Source: Saprospiraceae bacterium
GTDB taxonomy: Bacteria; Bacteroidota; Bacteroidia; Chitinophagales; Saprospiraceae
DNA: 64,000 nucleotides
Assembly: GCA_022448945.1 (NCBI GenBank)
Contig: JAKVCV010000011.1
Location: 292,454 to 356,453, forward strand
Direction: 5' to 3'
Position 1 is the stretch's first letter. The number at the start of each line of letters is the position of its first letter. The position numbers were made by a program, and so were the translations under genes. Below, piece by piece: positions 9,703 through 18,479 of the stretch. The notes under the pieces are model-generated. The model was not told the origin of the DNA. It was given only the letters and a program-made list of their open reading frames with translations, and ran no database searches.

Positions 9703-10452
9703 TTACCAGCTCCTTTTTTCTAAAGCAAACTTTGTAAATGTCAAGAATCCACAAATCATTGATAAAAAGTAAATAACATCTCTGGAATCGATAACACCAC
9801 GGCTGATAGATGCATAATGATAATTAATCCCTATAGATTCGACAATGGCATCTGTTTTAGCATAAAAAACCTCAAGACGTGCAAGACTTGCAAAGGCATC
9901 ATAAAAAAATCCACACAGGAAAAGGGCTAGGATAAATGCAATTATTTGATTATTTGTAACAGAAGAGCAAAAAAGGCCAATGGCAACAAAAACGGCCCCG
10001 AGGCTGAATAACCCAAGATAGGACCCCCAAGTGGCTCCAATGTCAAGATTGCCTTTGGGCATGCCTAGTTGATATACGGAATAATAGTAAATAAACGTTG
10101 GAAGAATTGATAGCATAACGAGAAACACACATGCAAAGTATTTGCCTAAAATAATTTCCCAATCATTTATAGGCCTAGTTGCTAACAACTCCATAGTGCC
10201 TGTTTGATTTTCCTCAGCAAAAGATCTCATTGTAATCGCAGGGATTAAAAATAAAAAGATATAAGGTGACATGCCAAAGAAAGAATCCATACTTGAGAAC
10301 CCATAGTTGATAACGCTATAATCAGGGAATACCCAGAAAAACAAACCAGTAGCAAAGAGGAATACACCAATTGCTATATACCCAATAAGGGAGCTCAAAA
10401 ATAAATTGACTTCTTTTTTAAATATGCTTATCATCGCTGAGTTGTCTTTCAA
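9703..10452 (-). CDS. gldF: Gliding motility ABC transporter permease GldF
   Basis: 249-residue ABC-2 type permease with six predicted membrane segments. The motif AITMRSFAEENQTGTMELLATRPI, spanning the first cytoplasmic loop (about residues 77-100), is the hallmark of GldF and related NosY-like permeases. It is followed directly by gldG. The ATPase partner is not encoded here and must be elsewhere, as is usual in Bacteroidota. Confidence 0.92.
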   Translation of the reverse strand: MKDNSAMISIFKKEVNLFLSSLIGYIAIGVFLFATGLFFWVFPDYSVINYGFSSMDSFFGMSPYIFLFLIPAITMRSFAEENQTGTMELLATRPINDWEIILGKYFACVFLVMLSILPTFIYYYSVYQLGMPKGNLDIGATWGSYLGLFSLGAVFVAIGLFCSSVTNNQIIAFILALFLCGFFYDAFASLARLEVFYAKTDAIVESIGINYHYASISRGVIDSRDVIYFLSMICGFLTFTKFALEKRSW

Positions 10453-10533
10453 TGAATATCCAAATCAAAAATCTAATAAATCTTAGTTTTGATTATTTAA
10501 TAAATAGCGCTTACTTAAACTATACGGAGGTAT

Positions 10534-10541
10534 TATATTTG
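10534..10541 (+). promoter_or_regulatory. Plus-strand TATATTTG element facing away from gldF
   Basis: A perfect -7 type sequence on the plus strand, immediately adjacent to a minus-strand -7 element. No plus-strand gene follows, so a transcript from it would run antisense into the secreted-protein gene at 10648-11364. Confidence 0.25.
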
Positions 10542-10542
10542 G

Positions 10543-10550
10543 CAAATGTA
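10543..10550 (-). promoter_or_regulatory. -7 promoter element for gldF-gldG
   Basis: On the minus strand this reads TACATTTG, matching TAnnTTTG, and lies about 90 bases before the gldF ATG. No -33 TTG is seen at the expected distance. Confidence 0.4.
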
Positions 10551-10647
10551 CATGGAATTTCTTAATACTTAAACCTAAAACGAAGAATATGACGGATTTA
10601 ATATATTATATAAACGAAGGAATTTATTTTTAAGAAAAAACTATATG

Positions 10648-11364
10648 TTATGAATTTTCAAAAACAGGATGTCTGTCATTGTATATTTTGATGGTCTTGA
10701 ATAATTTTGATTCAATTTCTTTTTCAGACATATCATTTAGTGTTTTCATTAATCTTATATCGTCTTTAACCCAGTCCTTAAAGTTTTTAGGGGTGCAGGC
10801 TTTTATTTCTCCCGTTTCAAAAAGCATTATTTTTTTTATTAATGTTCTTTCTCTATTCGTCACTGTTTTTTGTGCTACTTTATTGCCAGTATAAGGGCTA
10901 TAAACTGACATTTCTACTTTTTTGTCAACAATAGAAGGGTAATAAAAATAGCAAATCCTACCAACAATATAATATCTTACAAAATAAATTACGCCATCTT
11001 TATCTTTGGGGTTGATTTTTAAGTATGGTTCCCCTTTGACACATATGCCCCAAATATTATCCATAGACTTAATTTTAGATTCAGGTATTTTTGAAATAGA
11101 TTCAGCAGAAAGAAAAAGCAAGTTATCTTCACCATCTAGTTTATAGCTAAAATCAGGGATCCTGTACAAAGGCAAGCTTGGCTTGTTGTTTTTAAATTCC
11201 TGATGATTGGAATATACCCCATCTGCAAAAGTGTAGTTTTTATTAATCTTCTTTTGTGCTGTAACTGACATCAAAGCCAAGCAACAAAAAGGGAATAATA
11301 TATGTCTTAATAAGACTACAAATTTTAAATTTCTCAAATCAAAAGTTTTTAATACAATAATCAA
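10648..11364 (-). CDS. Secreted protein of unknown function
   Basis: 238 residues. The start of the protein is unusual: about 16 mixed residues come before the hydrophobic core (FVVLLRHILFPFCCLALM), which ends in VTAQ, a likely signal peptidase I site near residue 37. The mature part has FADGVYSNHQEF, a pattern often seen in exported Bacteroidota proteins, and is rich in lysine and tyrosine, with no known catalytic motif. A later start inside the signal region is possible. A TATATTTG element precedes the gene by about 40 bases. I do not recognise a function. Confidence 0.6.
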   Translation of the reverse strand: MIIVLKTFDLRNLKFVVLLRHILFPFCCLALMSVTAQKKINKNYTFADGVYSNHQEFKNNKPSLPLYRIPDFSYKLDGEDNLLFLSAESISKIPESKIKSMDNIWGICVKGEPYLKINPKDKDGVIYFVRYYIVGRICYFYYPSIVDKKVEMSVYSPYTGNKVAQKTVTNRERTLIKKIMLFETGEIKACTPKNFKDWVKDDIRLMKTLNDMSEKEIESKLFKTIKIYNDRHPVFENS

Positions 11365-11711
11365 GACTATTTAAAACGGCTTTTAGTAATAGTATTTATT
11401 GCAAATATAAACGATATATTTTATTGAATCGACTAGTATCCAATTTAAAATAAAGATTCATCTTACAATGAAACAGGAGCTAAATCGATAAAATAAAATT
11501 ATAGAAGTGTGATTAATGTGAAATTGTTATAGGAAAAACAATTGCTTTCTCTCAGCTATTGCCGATTCTCAGCACTCTATGTTCGTAAGTAAATACAGAA
11601 TCAAATTCTATGCCTAGAATTGCATTGTTTTCTGTTGAGAGTAATCTTATCCCCAATATGCCAATGTCTACTACTATTTGGAGAATAAGTATAGATATAT
11701 AACTTTTAAAG
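11365..11711. other. Gene-free stretch downstream of alaS
   Basis: About 350 bases between the secreted unknown and alaS, both on the minus strand. It holds the TATATTTG element at 11402. One minus-strand frame is open for about 50 codons just after alaS, without a start codon or recognisable motif. No terminator hairpin was seen. Confidence 0.45.
11402..11409 (-). promoter_or_regulatory. -7 promoter element for the secreted unknown
   Basis: The minus strand reads TATATTTG, a perfect match to the commonest Bacteroidota -7 form, 37 bases before the ATG at 11364. The -33 region is not recognisable. Confidence 0.5.
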
Positions 11712-14354
11712 TTAAAGTACTAAAACAACTTCTTCTACTATTTGTTTTACAGCTGCAATTGCGTTATTGAGGCCAGCTGGGTTTTTCCCGCCTGCCATAG
11801 CATAAGTAGGCTGCCCTCCTCCTCCGCCTTGTATTTCTTTAGATATGGTTTTAATTATATTCCCTGCGTTCAAATTATAGTTTTTAACTACATTTGTATC
11901 TACAGCAACAGTTAGTATGGCTTTGTCTTTATTTTTAGCCCCCAAGACTAAAACAAGATTTTTAATTTCTTTCATTAGATCAGAACTCAATTGTTTAATA
12001 CCGTCTTTAGAAACAATTGTGGTAATTATGCCTAAAAAATGAACATCTCCGATTTTTACAATAGCTTTTTTGAGGCCTTCCTTTGCAATTTGGGCTTCTA
12101 GAACAGCCATTTTTTCTATTTCTTTTTTAAGTTTTTTATTTGAATCCAAAAGATCCTGAATAGATTTCCCTAGGTTTTTTGGGTTTTTGAGAAGCGAACG
12201 GGCTTCAAAGAGAGCGGCTAATTCATTCTGAATATAGACTTCTGCAGATTCAGCGGTAAGGGCTTCTATTCTTCTAATTCCAGCAGCAATAGCTGATTCT
12301 ATTACAATTTTGAAAACACCAATTTGCCCTGTAGACTTTACATGACAACCCCCACATAATTCTTTTGAAAATCCCTCTTCAAAAGTAATAACACGAACAG
12401 ATTCGCCATATTTTTCACCAAATAGCATCATAGCCCCTGCTTTTTTTGCCTGCGCTACAGGGACATTATTTTCTTCTTTAAGAGATATATTTGCCCTGAT
12501 TTTAGCATTTACAATCTCTTCAACTTTGCGGATTTCGTCTAAAGTCATTTTTTTAGGATGAGAGAAATCAAACCGCATTTTGTCCGATGACACAAACGAT
12601 CCTTTTTGTTGTACATGAGCACCTAAGACCTGACGTAAAGCGGCATGTGCCAAATGAGCCACTGAATGGTTGTTTTCTGTTAATTGCCTTTTTTCTGTAT
12701 TAATCTGAGCAACAACCTCATGGTCAATATTAGCTGGTAATTTTTTTACCCAGTGTACAATTAAATTATTTTCTTTTTTAGTATCAGTAACAGGAATTTT
12801 TTCCTTGCCGAACCAAAGCAAACCTGTATCTCCTACCTGTCCACCTGCTTCAGCATAAAATGGAGTTTTATTCAGGACAATTTGATACATTTCAATATTC
12901 TTGGCAATTACCTTTCTGTATTTTACTACTTTGCTTTTTGATTCACTGTCTGAATAACCGACAAACTCAACACTTGAATCACTTAACAACTCAACCCAAT
13001 CACTTACATCTTTTAAGGCATCTTTTTGAGACCGCGCCTTTTGTTGTGCTAATGCAGCATTAAATGCAGTTTCATCCACAGTCCAACCTTTTTCTTCAGC
13101 AAGGAGACAAGTTAGATCATAAGGGAAGCCAAATGTGTCAAACAGGGTAAATGCATCGTCACCATTAATCTGACCATTTTTTACTTTTAAGTCAGCAAAG
13201 AGTTTTAACCCTCTTTCCAAAGTTCTCAAAAAGGCTTCTTCCTCGCCTTTGATGGTATTCGAAATGTGCTGCATCTGAGCTTTTACTTCAGGGAAAACTT
13301 CTTCGAACATATCGGCTAGAGTCGGCAGTAATTTATATATAAATGGTGTTTTTATGTGAAGGAAGCTATAATAATAACGTACGGCACGGCGTAAAATACG
13401 GCGAACAACATAACCTGCTCCAGTATTACTCGGTTGCTGTCCATCAGCAATTACCATTGATACAGCACGTAGATGATCAGCAATCACGCGCATAGCAATA
13501 TCTTCTTTTGCATCTGCAGAATAAGAACCTTTATATTTTATTCCGGATTCTTTCTCTATTAAGCTGATGAAAGGGCTAAAAACATCAGTATCATAATTGG
13601 ATGTTTTACCCTGCATAACCATGCAAACTCTCTCAAGCCCCATGCCAGTATCTATACATTTACTAGAAAGCGTTACCAGAGATTTATCAGCTAAGCGATT
13701 AAACTGCATGAAAACCAAGTTCCATATCTCTATTACTTGAGGATGATCTTTATTTACTAGAGTTTTTCCATCTACTTTTGCCCGTTCAGCATCTGAACGA
13801 ATATCAATATGTATTTCAGAACATGGCCCACATGGCCCTTGAGCACCCATTTCCCAAAAGTTTTCTTTTTTTCCGAAGCGCAAAACTTTGTCTTTATTTA
13901 CCCATTTAAGCCATAACTTTTCAGCTTCGTCATCAAAAGGAACTCCGTCTTCTTCATCTCCTCCAAAAACGGTAACATACAGGCGCTCTTCATCCATTTT
14001 ATAAACTTTAGTAAGTAGCTCCCAGGCCCATTCAATTGCTTCTTCTTTAAAATAATCACCAAAGGACCAGTTTCCTAACATTTCAAACATAGTCTGATGA
14101 TAACTATCTCGACCAACATCTTCCAAGTCGTTATGTTTACCTGAAACGCGTAAACATTTTTGAGTGTCTGCGATGCGATTCGAAGAAGGAGTTTCGTTGC
14201 CCAAAAAATAGTCTTTAAATTGAGCCATACCAGAATTAATAAACATTAATGTTGGATCATTCTGATTGACTATTGGCGCAGAAGGAACGATTTTATGTCC
14301 CTTAGCTTCAAAGAAGTTTAAAAACTGTTGGCGAATTTCTTTTACCGTTATCAT
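11712..14354 (-). CDS. alaS: Alanyl-tRNA synthetase
   Basis: 880 residues, full length. The class II core begins at residue 1 (ITVKEIRQQFLNFFEAKGHKIVPSA is split here as motif start and tail) and includes MAQFKDYFLG. The editing domain has the zinc-binding pair HSVAHLAH near residue 563 and CGGCHV near 667. The C-terminal C-Ala domain ends in the glycine-rich GGGGGQPTYAMAGG. It charges tRNA-Ala in the cytoplasm and hydrolyses mischarged Ser/Gly. In many Bacteroidota an M23 peptidase and a MerR-like gene lie near alaS, as here. Confidence 0.97.
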   Translation of the reverse strand: MITVKEIRQQFLNFFEAKGHKIVPSAPIVNQNDPTLMFINSGMAQFKDYFLGNETPSSNRIADTQKCLRVSGKHNDLEDVGRDSYHQTMFEMLGNWSFGDYFKEEAIEWAWELLTKVYKMDEERLYVTVFGGDEEDGVPFDDEAEKLWLKWVNKDKVLRFGKKENFWEMGAQGPCGPCSEIHIDIRSDAERAKVDGKTLVNKDHPQVIEIWNLVFMQFNRLADKSLVTLSSKCIDTGMGLERVCMVMQGKTSNYDTDVFSPFISLIEKESGIKYKGSYSADAKEDIAMRVIADHLRAVSMVIADGQQPSNTGAGYVVRRILRRAVRYYYSFLHIKTPFIYKLLPTLADMFEEVFPEVKAQMQHISNTIKGEEEAFLRTLERGLKLFADLKVKNGQINGDDAFTLFDTFGFPYDLTCLLAEEKGWTVDETAFNAALAQQKARSQKDALKDVSDWVELLSDSSVEFVGYSDSESKSKVVKYRKVIAKNIEMYQIVLNKTPFYAEAGGQVGDTGLLWFGKEKIPVTDTKKENNLIVHWVKKLPANIDHEVVAQINTEKRQLTENNHSVAHLAHAALRQVLGAHVQQKGSFVSSDKMRFDFSHPKKMTLDEIRKVEEIVNAKIRANISLKEENNVPVAQAKKAGAMMLFGEKYGESVRVITFEEGFSKELCGGCHVKSTGQIGVFKIVIESAIAAGIRRIEALTAESAEVYIQNELAALFEARSLLKNPKNLGKSIQDLLDSNKKLKKEIEKMAVLEAQIAKEGLKKAIVKIGDVHFLGIITTIVSKDGIKQLSSDLMKEIKNLVLVLGAKNKDKAILTVAVDTNVVKNYNLNAGNIIKTISKEIQGGGGGQPTYAMAGGKNPAGLNNAIAAVKQIVEEVVLVL

Positions 14355-14694
14355 AATATATAAATAGTATCTGTTTTGTTTAGAAAGCCCATACGAATAG
14401 CCAATCCCTTTTCTAAGAAATAATTAATCATATCACAATCAAATAATCAGATTACAAATATAGCAGTAGAAATCAATAATTGACGCTTCAGTATAAAATT
14501 TTTTAAATGCAAATCTTATTAGTTTAGTGAAAATCTATAAATAATAACCAAAGCATACTGGTTACTATAAAAGAAAATAATTTATTTAGGGTATAATTGA
14601 ATATTTAGCATTAGACGGAAATGGAGAGATATTTGCCAATTTAATTCTTTTAACTTATTTTGTAGATATCTATTAATTTAAAACAGGCATAAAA
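14355..14694. other. Gene-free divergent region between alaS and the TMEM175-like gene
   Basis: 340 bases, strongly AT-rich. It holds the alaS -7 element. A short AACCA...TGGTT inverted repeat near 14558 is too weak to call. No small ORF of note. Confidence 0.45.
14455..14462 (-). promoter_or_regulatory. -7 promoter element of alaS
   Basis: Minus strand TATATTTG, about 100 bases before the alaS ATG. A TTG lies upstream but only 11 bases away, closer than the usual spacing of about 19-21. Confidence 0.45.
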
Positions 14695-15405
14695 ATGTTT
14701 AGAAAAGACTTATCTAAAGCCTCATTATTTGGGGAAAAAGACTTTCAATGGCGGGGAGGAGAAGTCTCTAGGCTTGAATCCCTTATGGATGCTATTTTTG
14801 CCATAGCAGTTACCTTACTTATAGTTTCCAGGGATGTCCCATCAGATTTCCAGGAATTCACAGATGTAATGTGGGGTTTTGCAGGGTTTGCAGTTACTTT
14901 TATTTTTTTATTTTGGATTTGGTATGAGCATTTTATTTTTCACCGAAGGTATGGGCTAGAGGATAAGTATACAATTGTTTTAAATTCAGCATTAATATTT
15001 GTGATTCTATTTTATATATACCCACTAAAATTTTTAGCGACAGTTTTAATAAGTGGCATGTTATATAATCTTTTTGGAATTTCTTTTGTCGGGGGTTTTG
15101 ATGGCTATATAGATATGCGAATTTTAACTATTGTCTATAGTTTGGGGTTTTTCATGATTTCTTTAGTTTTATCTTTGCTATATAAACATGCTTATTCCAA
15201 GAGAGAATTATTAGAATTAAATGAAATTGAATTAGAAAAAACAATTGTCTCGTATCACAGTTTCGTAATTATTACATTATTTGCACTAACATCTATCCTT
15301 TTGGGCTATTTTAATTTTGGCCCTATATCAGGGTTCATTTATTTTTTTATTGGGCCAGTTATTTTTTTATATTTTTGGCTTAAAGAAAAAATAACTAAAA
15401 CATAA
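14695..15405 (+). CDS. TMEM175/DUF1211-like potassium channel family protein
   Basis: 236 residues with six predicted membrane helices. The first helix contains RLESLMDAIFAIAVTLLIV (from R26), which aligns with the signature of prokaryotic TMEM175 channels, and WIWYEHFIFHRRY near residue 75 also fits. The highly conserved R-x3-FSD motif is altered to R26-x3-LMD: the arginine and aspartate are kept, the phenylalanine and serine are not. Family members are leak K+ channels; conduction here is inferred. It stands alone between divergent alaS and the M23 peptidase gene. Confidence 0.72.
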   Translation: MFRKDLSKASLFGEKDFQWRGGEVSRLESLMDAIFAIAVTLLIVSRDVPSDFQEFTDVMWGFAGFAVTFIFLFWIWYEHFIFHRRYGLEDKYTIVLNSALIFVILFYIYPLKFLATVLISGMLYNLFGISFVGGFDGYIDMRILTIVYSLGFFMISLVLSLLYKHAYSKRELLELNEIELEKTIVSYHSFVIITLFALTSILLGYFNFGPISGFIYFFIGPVIFLYFWLKEKITKT

Positions 15406-15729
15406 TATAATACTAGAAAGAATTAATATCTAGGTTGAAATCGACATTGAATAATTTTTTTGGGGTAAAATTATGCCTTTATAATCAATTTCTTTTGGTT
15501 TATAAATAATAATCGCCAAGGACTAGAGTTAGCTGCTTAACTATTGAATTAATCTAATATTTTTAATTAACATGCGGTAATCATTTGGCTTTGAGGCATA
15601 CAAACAGAAACAATAGTCAAAAAAAATAAAAAAATGCTATATAATTACTATATTTGCGGCTGAAGGCATCCTGATTTTGCCTGAGAGTCTAATTTTTATA
15701 ATAGCCCTTTATAACTATATTTGATTTTC
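15406..15729. other. Gene-free stretch before the M23 peptidase gene
   Basis: About 320 bases. It contains the TATATTTG element at 15649 and a leader of about 70 bases before the ATG. I saw no RNA gene or repeat. Confidence 0.45.
15649..15656 (+). promoter_or_regulatory. -7 promoter element of the M23 peptidase gene
   Basis: Perfect TATATTTG followed by GC, 74 bases before the ATG at 15730. No TTG -33 box at the usual distance. Confidence 0.5.
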
Positions 15730-16692
15730 ATGAGAAAAGAAAAGTATATTTACAATCAACAGACATTACGTTACGAAAAATCTAGTTTGACTTTAAAACA
15801 GCACTTCCTAAGGATTTTTGGCGTGATGGGATGTATAGCCATTTATACATTTGCTCTTGTTTATTTTTTATATGATGGCAGTCAAGCATCTAATGAATTA
15901 GCGGATATAAAACAAAAATATCAGGCTATGAATTATCAGTTAGATATGATGAATAAAGCGCTTAGTAATATTCACGAAAGAGATGCTGCTATTTATCGAC
16001 AGGTTCTAGAAATGGAACCTACTGATTTGGGCATATGGAATGGTGGACGCGGAGGAAGCGACAAATATGCTGATCTTCGTAATCTTTCGGATGCTGAATT
16101 GTTAATTGCAACAAGTAAAAAACTTTCTAAATTGAGGCATCAACTTGCTGTGTCGGCAAAATCTCAGGATGCAATAATAAAACAGGCTCAGGATAAGGAA
16201 AAAATGCTTTCGGCAATTCCTTCTATACGCCCTATCCGTAAATTAAAGAAAAAAATTCAGCATCTTTCTGGATTTGGTTATCGAACACACCCGGTTTTTA
16301 AAAGACGCAAGATGCATACTGGGATTGATTTTGGAGCACGAAGAGGCACACCCATTTATGCTACTGGTGATGGCAAAATAGCACGAATAGAATATAAAAG
16401 AACTGGATATGGCAGAAATGTTGTGATTGACCATGGCTACGGATATAAAACACTATATGCGCATATGTCTAAAGTAAAAACAAAGGTAGGCCAAAAAGTT
16501 AAAAGAGGAGAAATTATTGGCTTAGTAGGGAGCTCTGGAACTTCTACCTCTCCTCATGTGCATTATGAGGTTTTATATAAGGGCAAAAAAATTAATCCAC
16601 TTCCATTTTGTTTGGATGGTTTAAGCCCAGAGGAGTATAAAGCCTTTGTAATAGCTGCTACTGCAGAAAATCAAGCAATGTCTATTGAATAG
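15730..16692 (+). CDS. M23 (LytM) family cell-wall metallopeptidase
   Basis: About 320 residues. I start at the ATG (15730) rather than a TTG three codons earlier. A basic cytoplasmic tail precedes one membrane anchor (about 30-48), then a coiled-coil stretch (about 53-85), then the peptidase domain. The zinc ligands are complete: H196 and D200 in HTGID, and H276 and H278 in HVHYE. Such proteins cut peptidoglycan cross-bridges in the periplasm or, when degenerate, activate amidases; here the site looks active. A strong terminator follows, so the MerR-like gene downstream is probably a separate unit. Confidence 0.92.
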   Translation: MRKEKYIYNQQTLRYEKSSLTLKQHFLRIFGVMGCIAIYTFALVYFLYDGSQASNELADIKQKYQAMNYQLDMMNKALSNIHERDAAIYRQVLEMEPTDLGIWNGGRGGSDKYADLRNLSDAELLIATSKKLSKLRHQLAVSAKSQDAIIKQAQDKEKMLSAIPSIRPIRKLKKKIQHLSGFGYRTHPVFKRRKMHTGIDFGARRGTPIYATGDGKIARIEYKRTGYGRNVVIDHGYGYKTLYAHMSKVKTKVGQKVKRGEIIGLVGSSGTSTSPHVHYEVLYKGKKINPLPFCLDGLSPEEYKAFVIAATAENQAMSIE

Positions 16693-16725
16693 ATAACTAT
16701 AGTTAACAACAAATATAAATTTCTG

Positions 16726-16757
16726 ACCTTCTAAGTATATGCTTAGAAGGTTTTTTC
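16726..16757 (+). terminator. Rho-independent terminator after the M23 peptidase gene
   Basis: A 10-base stem, ACCTTCTAAG pairing with CTTAGAAGGT around a 6-base loop, followed immediately by a T tract. It begins 33 bases after the stop codon. Confidence 0.85.
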
Positions 16758-16830
16758 TTATATTTATTTTAATTTATAAATTAACAGTTCTGTCATTTTA
16801 ATCAAGACTTGTTATTAAACATTTTAGCAC

Positions 16831-17127
16831 ATGGTAACGCTAAGTCAACTTATTGCAAGAATTAATATAGATAAAGAGCAACTACTTGCTTGGAATAAAA
16901 CCTTTAATATAAATACAGAAAAAAATGAAAAGGGAGAGTCGGTGTATACAATGGATCAGGTTTATCAGATAATACGTATAGATCATTTGATACATGATAG
17001 GAAATTCACTATAGCTGGAGCAAAATTAGAACTACATAAAGACTCTTTTGATACTAAGCGCTCAGAAACAATAAAAAGGTTAATGGGGATTAAGCAATTA
17101 CTGGTTGAGCTTAAACAAAAGAAATAA
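16831..17127 (+). CDS. Small MerR-type HTH regulator
   Basis: 98 residues forming essentially one winged-helix DNA-binding domain of the MerR type: a poorly conserved start, then YTMDQVYQIIRIDHLIHDRKFTIAGAKLEL, whose last part is the helix 3-wing pattern of MerR proteins. There is no effector-binding C-terminal domain. Small MerR-like proteins often follow an M23 peptidase gene near alaS in Bacteroidota. What it senses or controls is not known from the sequence. It converges with the amidohydrolase gene 20 bases away. Confidence 0.75.
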   Translation: MVTLSQLIARINIDKEQLLAWNKTFNINTEKNEKGESVYTMDQVYQIIRIDHLIHDRKFTIAGAKLELHKDSFDTKRSETIKRLMGIKQLLVELKQKK

Positions 17128-17147
17128 CTGAGAAACTCGATAAAAAA

Positions 17148-18434
17148 CTACTCTTTTTGCAAGTTATATTTGTCCATGTACTTATTAAATAGTGCTTTTT
17201 GTTTGTCATCAAGGTTGACTTTTTGGCCATTTATATAGGCATCCATAATCAAAGAAGAACGCATATCTAGTGCATCTCCTGACGAAACTATAAAAGTTGC
17301 GTGTTTACCCGGTTCAATACTCCCCACTCTATCTTCTATACCTAAGATTTCAGCAGTTGATAAAGTAAGCGCACTAATTGCAGCTTCAGGATCTAGACCA
17401 TGACCAATAGCTTGCCCTGCTTGAAACATAAGATTTCTTACATTCCAGGAACCTTGATTGTTTAAAGAAAATGCGAATTTAATGCCTTTTTGATGTAATA
17501 ATGCAGGCGTTTTAAAAGGTTGGTCAATATCTGAATCCTCTCTACGAGGCAATTGATGAATATCATATAATATGACAGATATGTTTTTTTCTTTAAGGAA
17601 ATCTGCAATTTTCCACGATTCTGTTGCCCCTTGTATGACAATATCTACACCATAGGGTTTTAACAGGTTAACAGCATCCATCATTGCTTTAGCCTCCTGC
17701 GCATGTATTATAAGTTTTTTATTTTTACTAAAAAGCGCTTTCATCGTTTCAAACTTGAGGTTTTTTTGCTCAACAAACTCTTTTTTAGAATATGCTTTTG
17801 CTACATCAAAATATACACGTATTGCCTGCAAGTTTTTGTTATAGTTTTTGTCTAGTTCAGTTCTTCCCTTCTGGGCCCACCATCCAGTATAACGAATTCT
17901 TGAAGGCCAATGTAAATGCACACAGTTGTCCAATTCAAAAGCTGCATCTTCCCAGTTATCAGCTTCTGTATAAACAATTGAAGATTGTCCTGAAATCCGT
18001 CCTCCTTCAGGCACGACCTGAGCGAGTAAAACCCCATTTGATCTAATAGTTGGGATTACCTCAGAATCTGTATTATACGCAATTATTGAGCGTATATTTG
18101 GGTTAAAATGACCTACTTCTCTATAGTCAAGTGTCGCACGTACGGCTTGTATTTCCTCAAGGCCTAGTCGGGTATTGGGGGCAATAAAACCAGGGTAAAT
18201 ATGCTTGCCTTTCCCATCTAGTACTAAATCATATTTATCTATTACCTTTGTCTCCATTGCCTCAACAAAATCAATTTTCCCATTCCTTACACCGACCATG
18301 CCGTTTTCGATAAGCTCTCCATTTCCTATATGTATTGTGACATTAGCATAAAGAAAAGATTTGGGATTGTTTTGCGCTAGTAGGTTTAGGGTTAAGCCTA
18401 TTATTATTATTATCGTATAAATGGTTTTCATCAT
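17148..18434 (-). CDS. Secreted amidohydrolase-superfamily protein with degenerate metal site
   Basis: 428 residues from the chosen ATG (18434). An in-frame ATG ten codons earlier would put charged and aromatic residues before the signal peptide (MMKTIYTIIIIIGLTLNLLAQ). Amidohydrolase-like N-terminal strands (VGVRNGKIDFVE), a TIM-barrel region and the closing IEPGKHATFIVSSGDAL segment are clear. The first metal motif, normally HxH after PGxID, reads YPGFIAPNTRLG with no histidine, and the late Asp position (FAFSLNN) is also lost. It is therefore probably not a classical metal hydrolase. It lies 45 bases after the larger amidohydrolase gene on the same strand, so the two are probably co-transcribed. 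Confidence 0.8.
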   Translation of the reverse strand: MMKTIYTIIIIIGLTLNLLAQNNPKSFLYANVTIHIGNGELIENGMVGVRNGKIDFVEAMETKVIDKYDLVLDGKGKHIYPGFIAPNTRLGLEEIQAVRATLDYREVGHFNPNIRSIIAYNTDSEVIPTIRSNGVLLAQVVPEGGRISGQSSIVYTEADNWEDAAFELDNCVHLHWPSRIRYTGWWAQKGRTELDKNYNKNLQAIRVYFDVAKAYSKKEFVEQKNLKFETMKALFSKNKKLIIHAQEAKAMMDAVNLLKPYGVDIVIQGATESWKIADFLKEKNISVILYDIHQLPRREDSDIDQPFKTPALLHQKGIKFAFSLNNQGSWNVRNLMFQAGQAIGHGLDPEAAISALTLSTAEILGIEDRVGSIEPGKHATFIVSSGDALDMRSSLIMDAYINGQKVNLDDKQKALFNKYMDKYNLQKE

Positions 18435-18479
18435 TTTAAAAAATTTAAAAGCACTAAAATGCAAAAATAGCTGATTCTG

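Noticed and set aside
11561-11711. Open minus-strand frame of about 50 codons just after alaS
   Set aside because: No start codon, no motif, and lengths like this occur by chance in AT-rich DNA.
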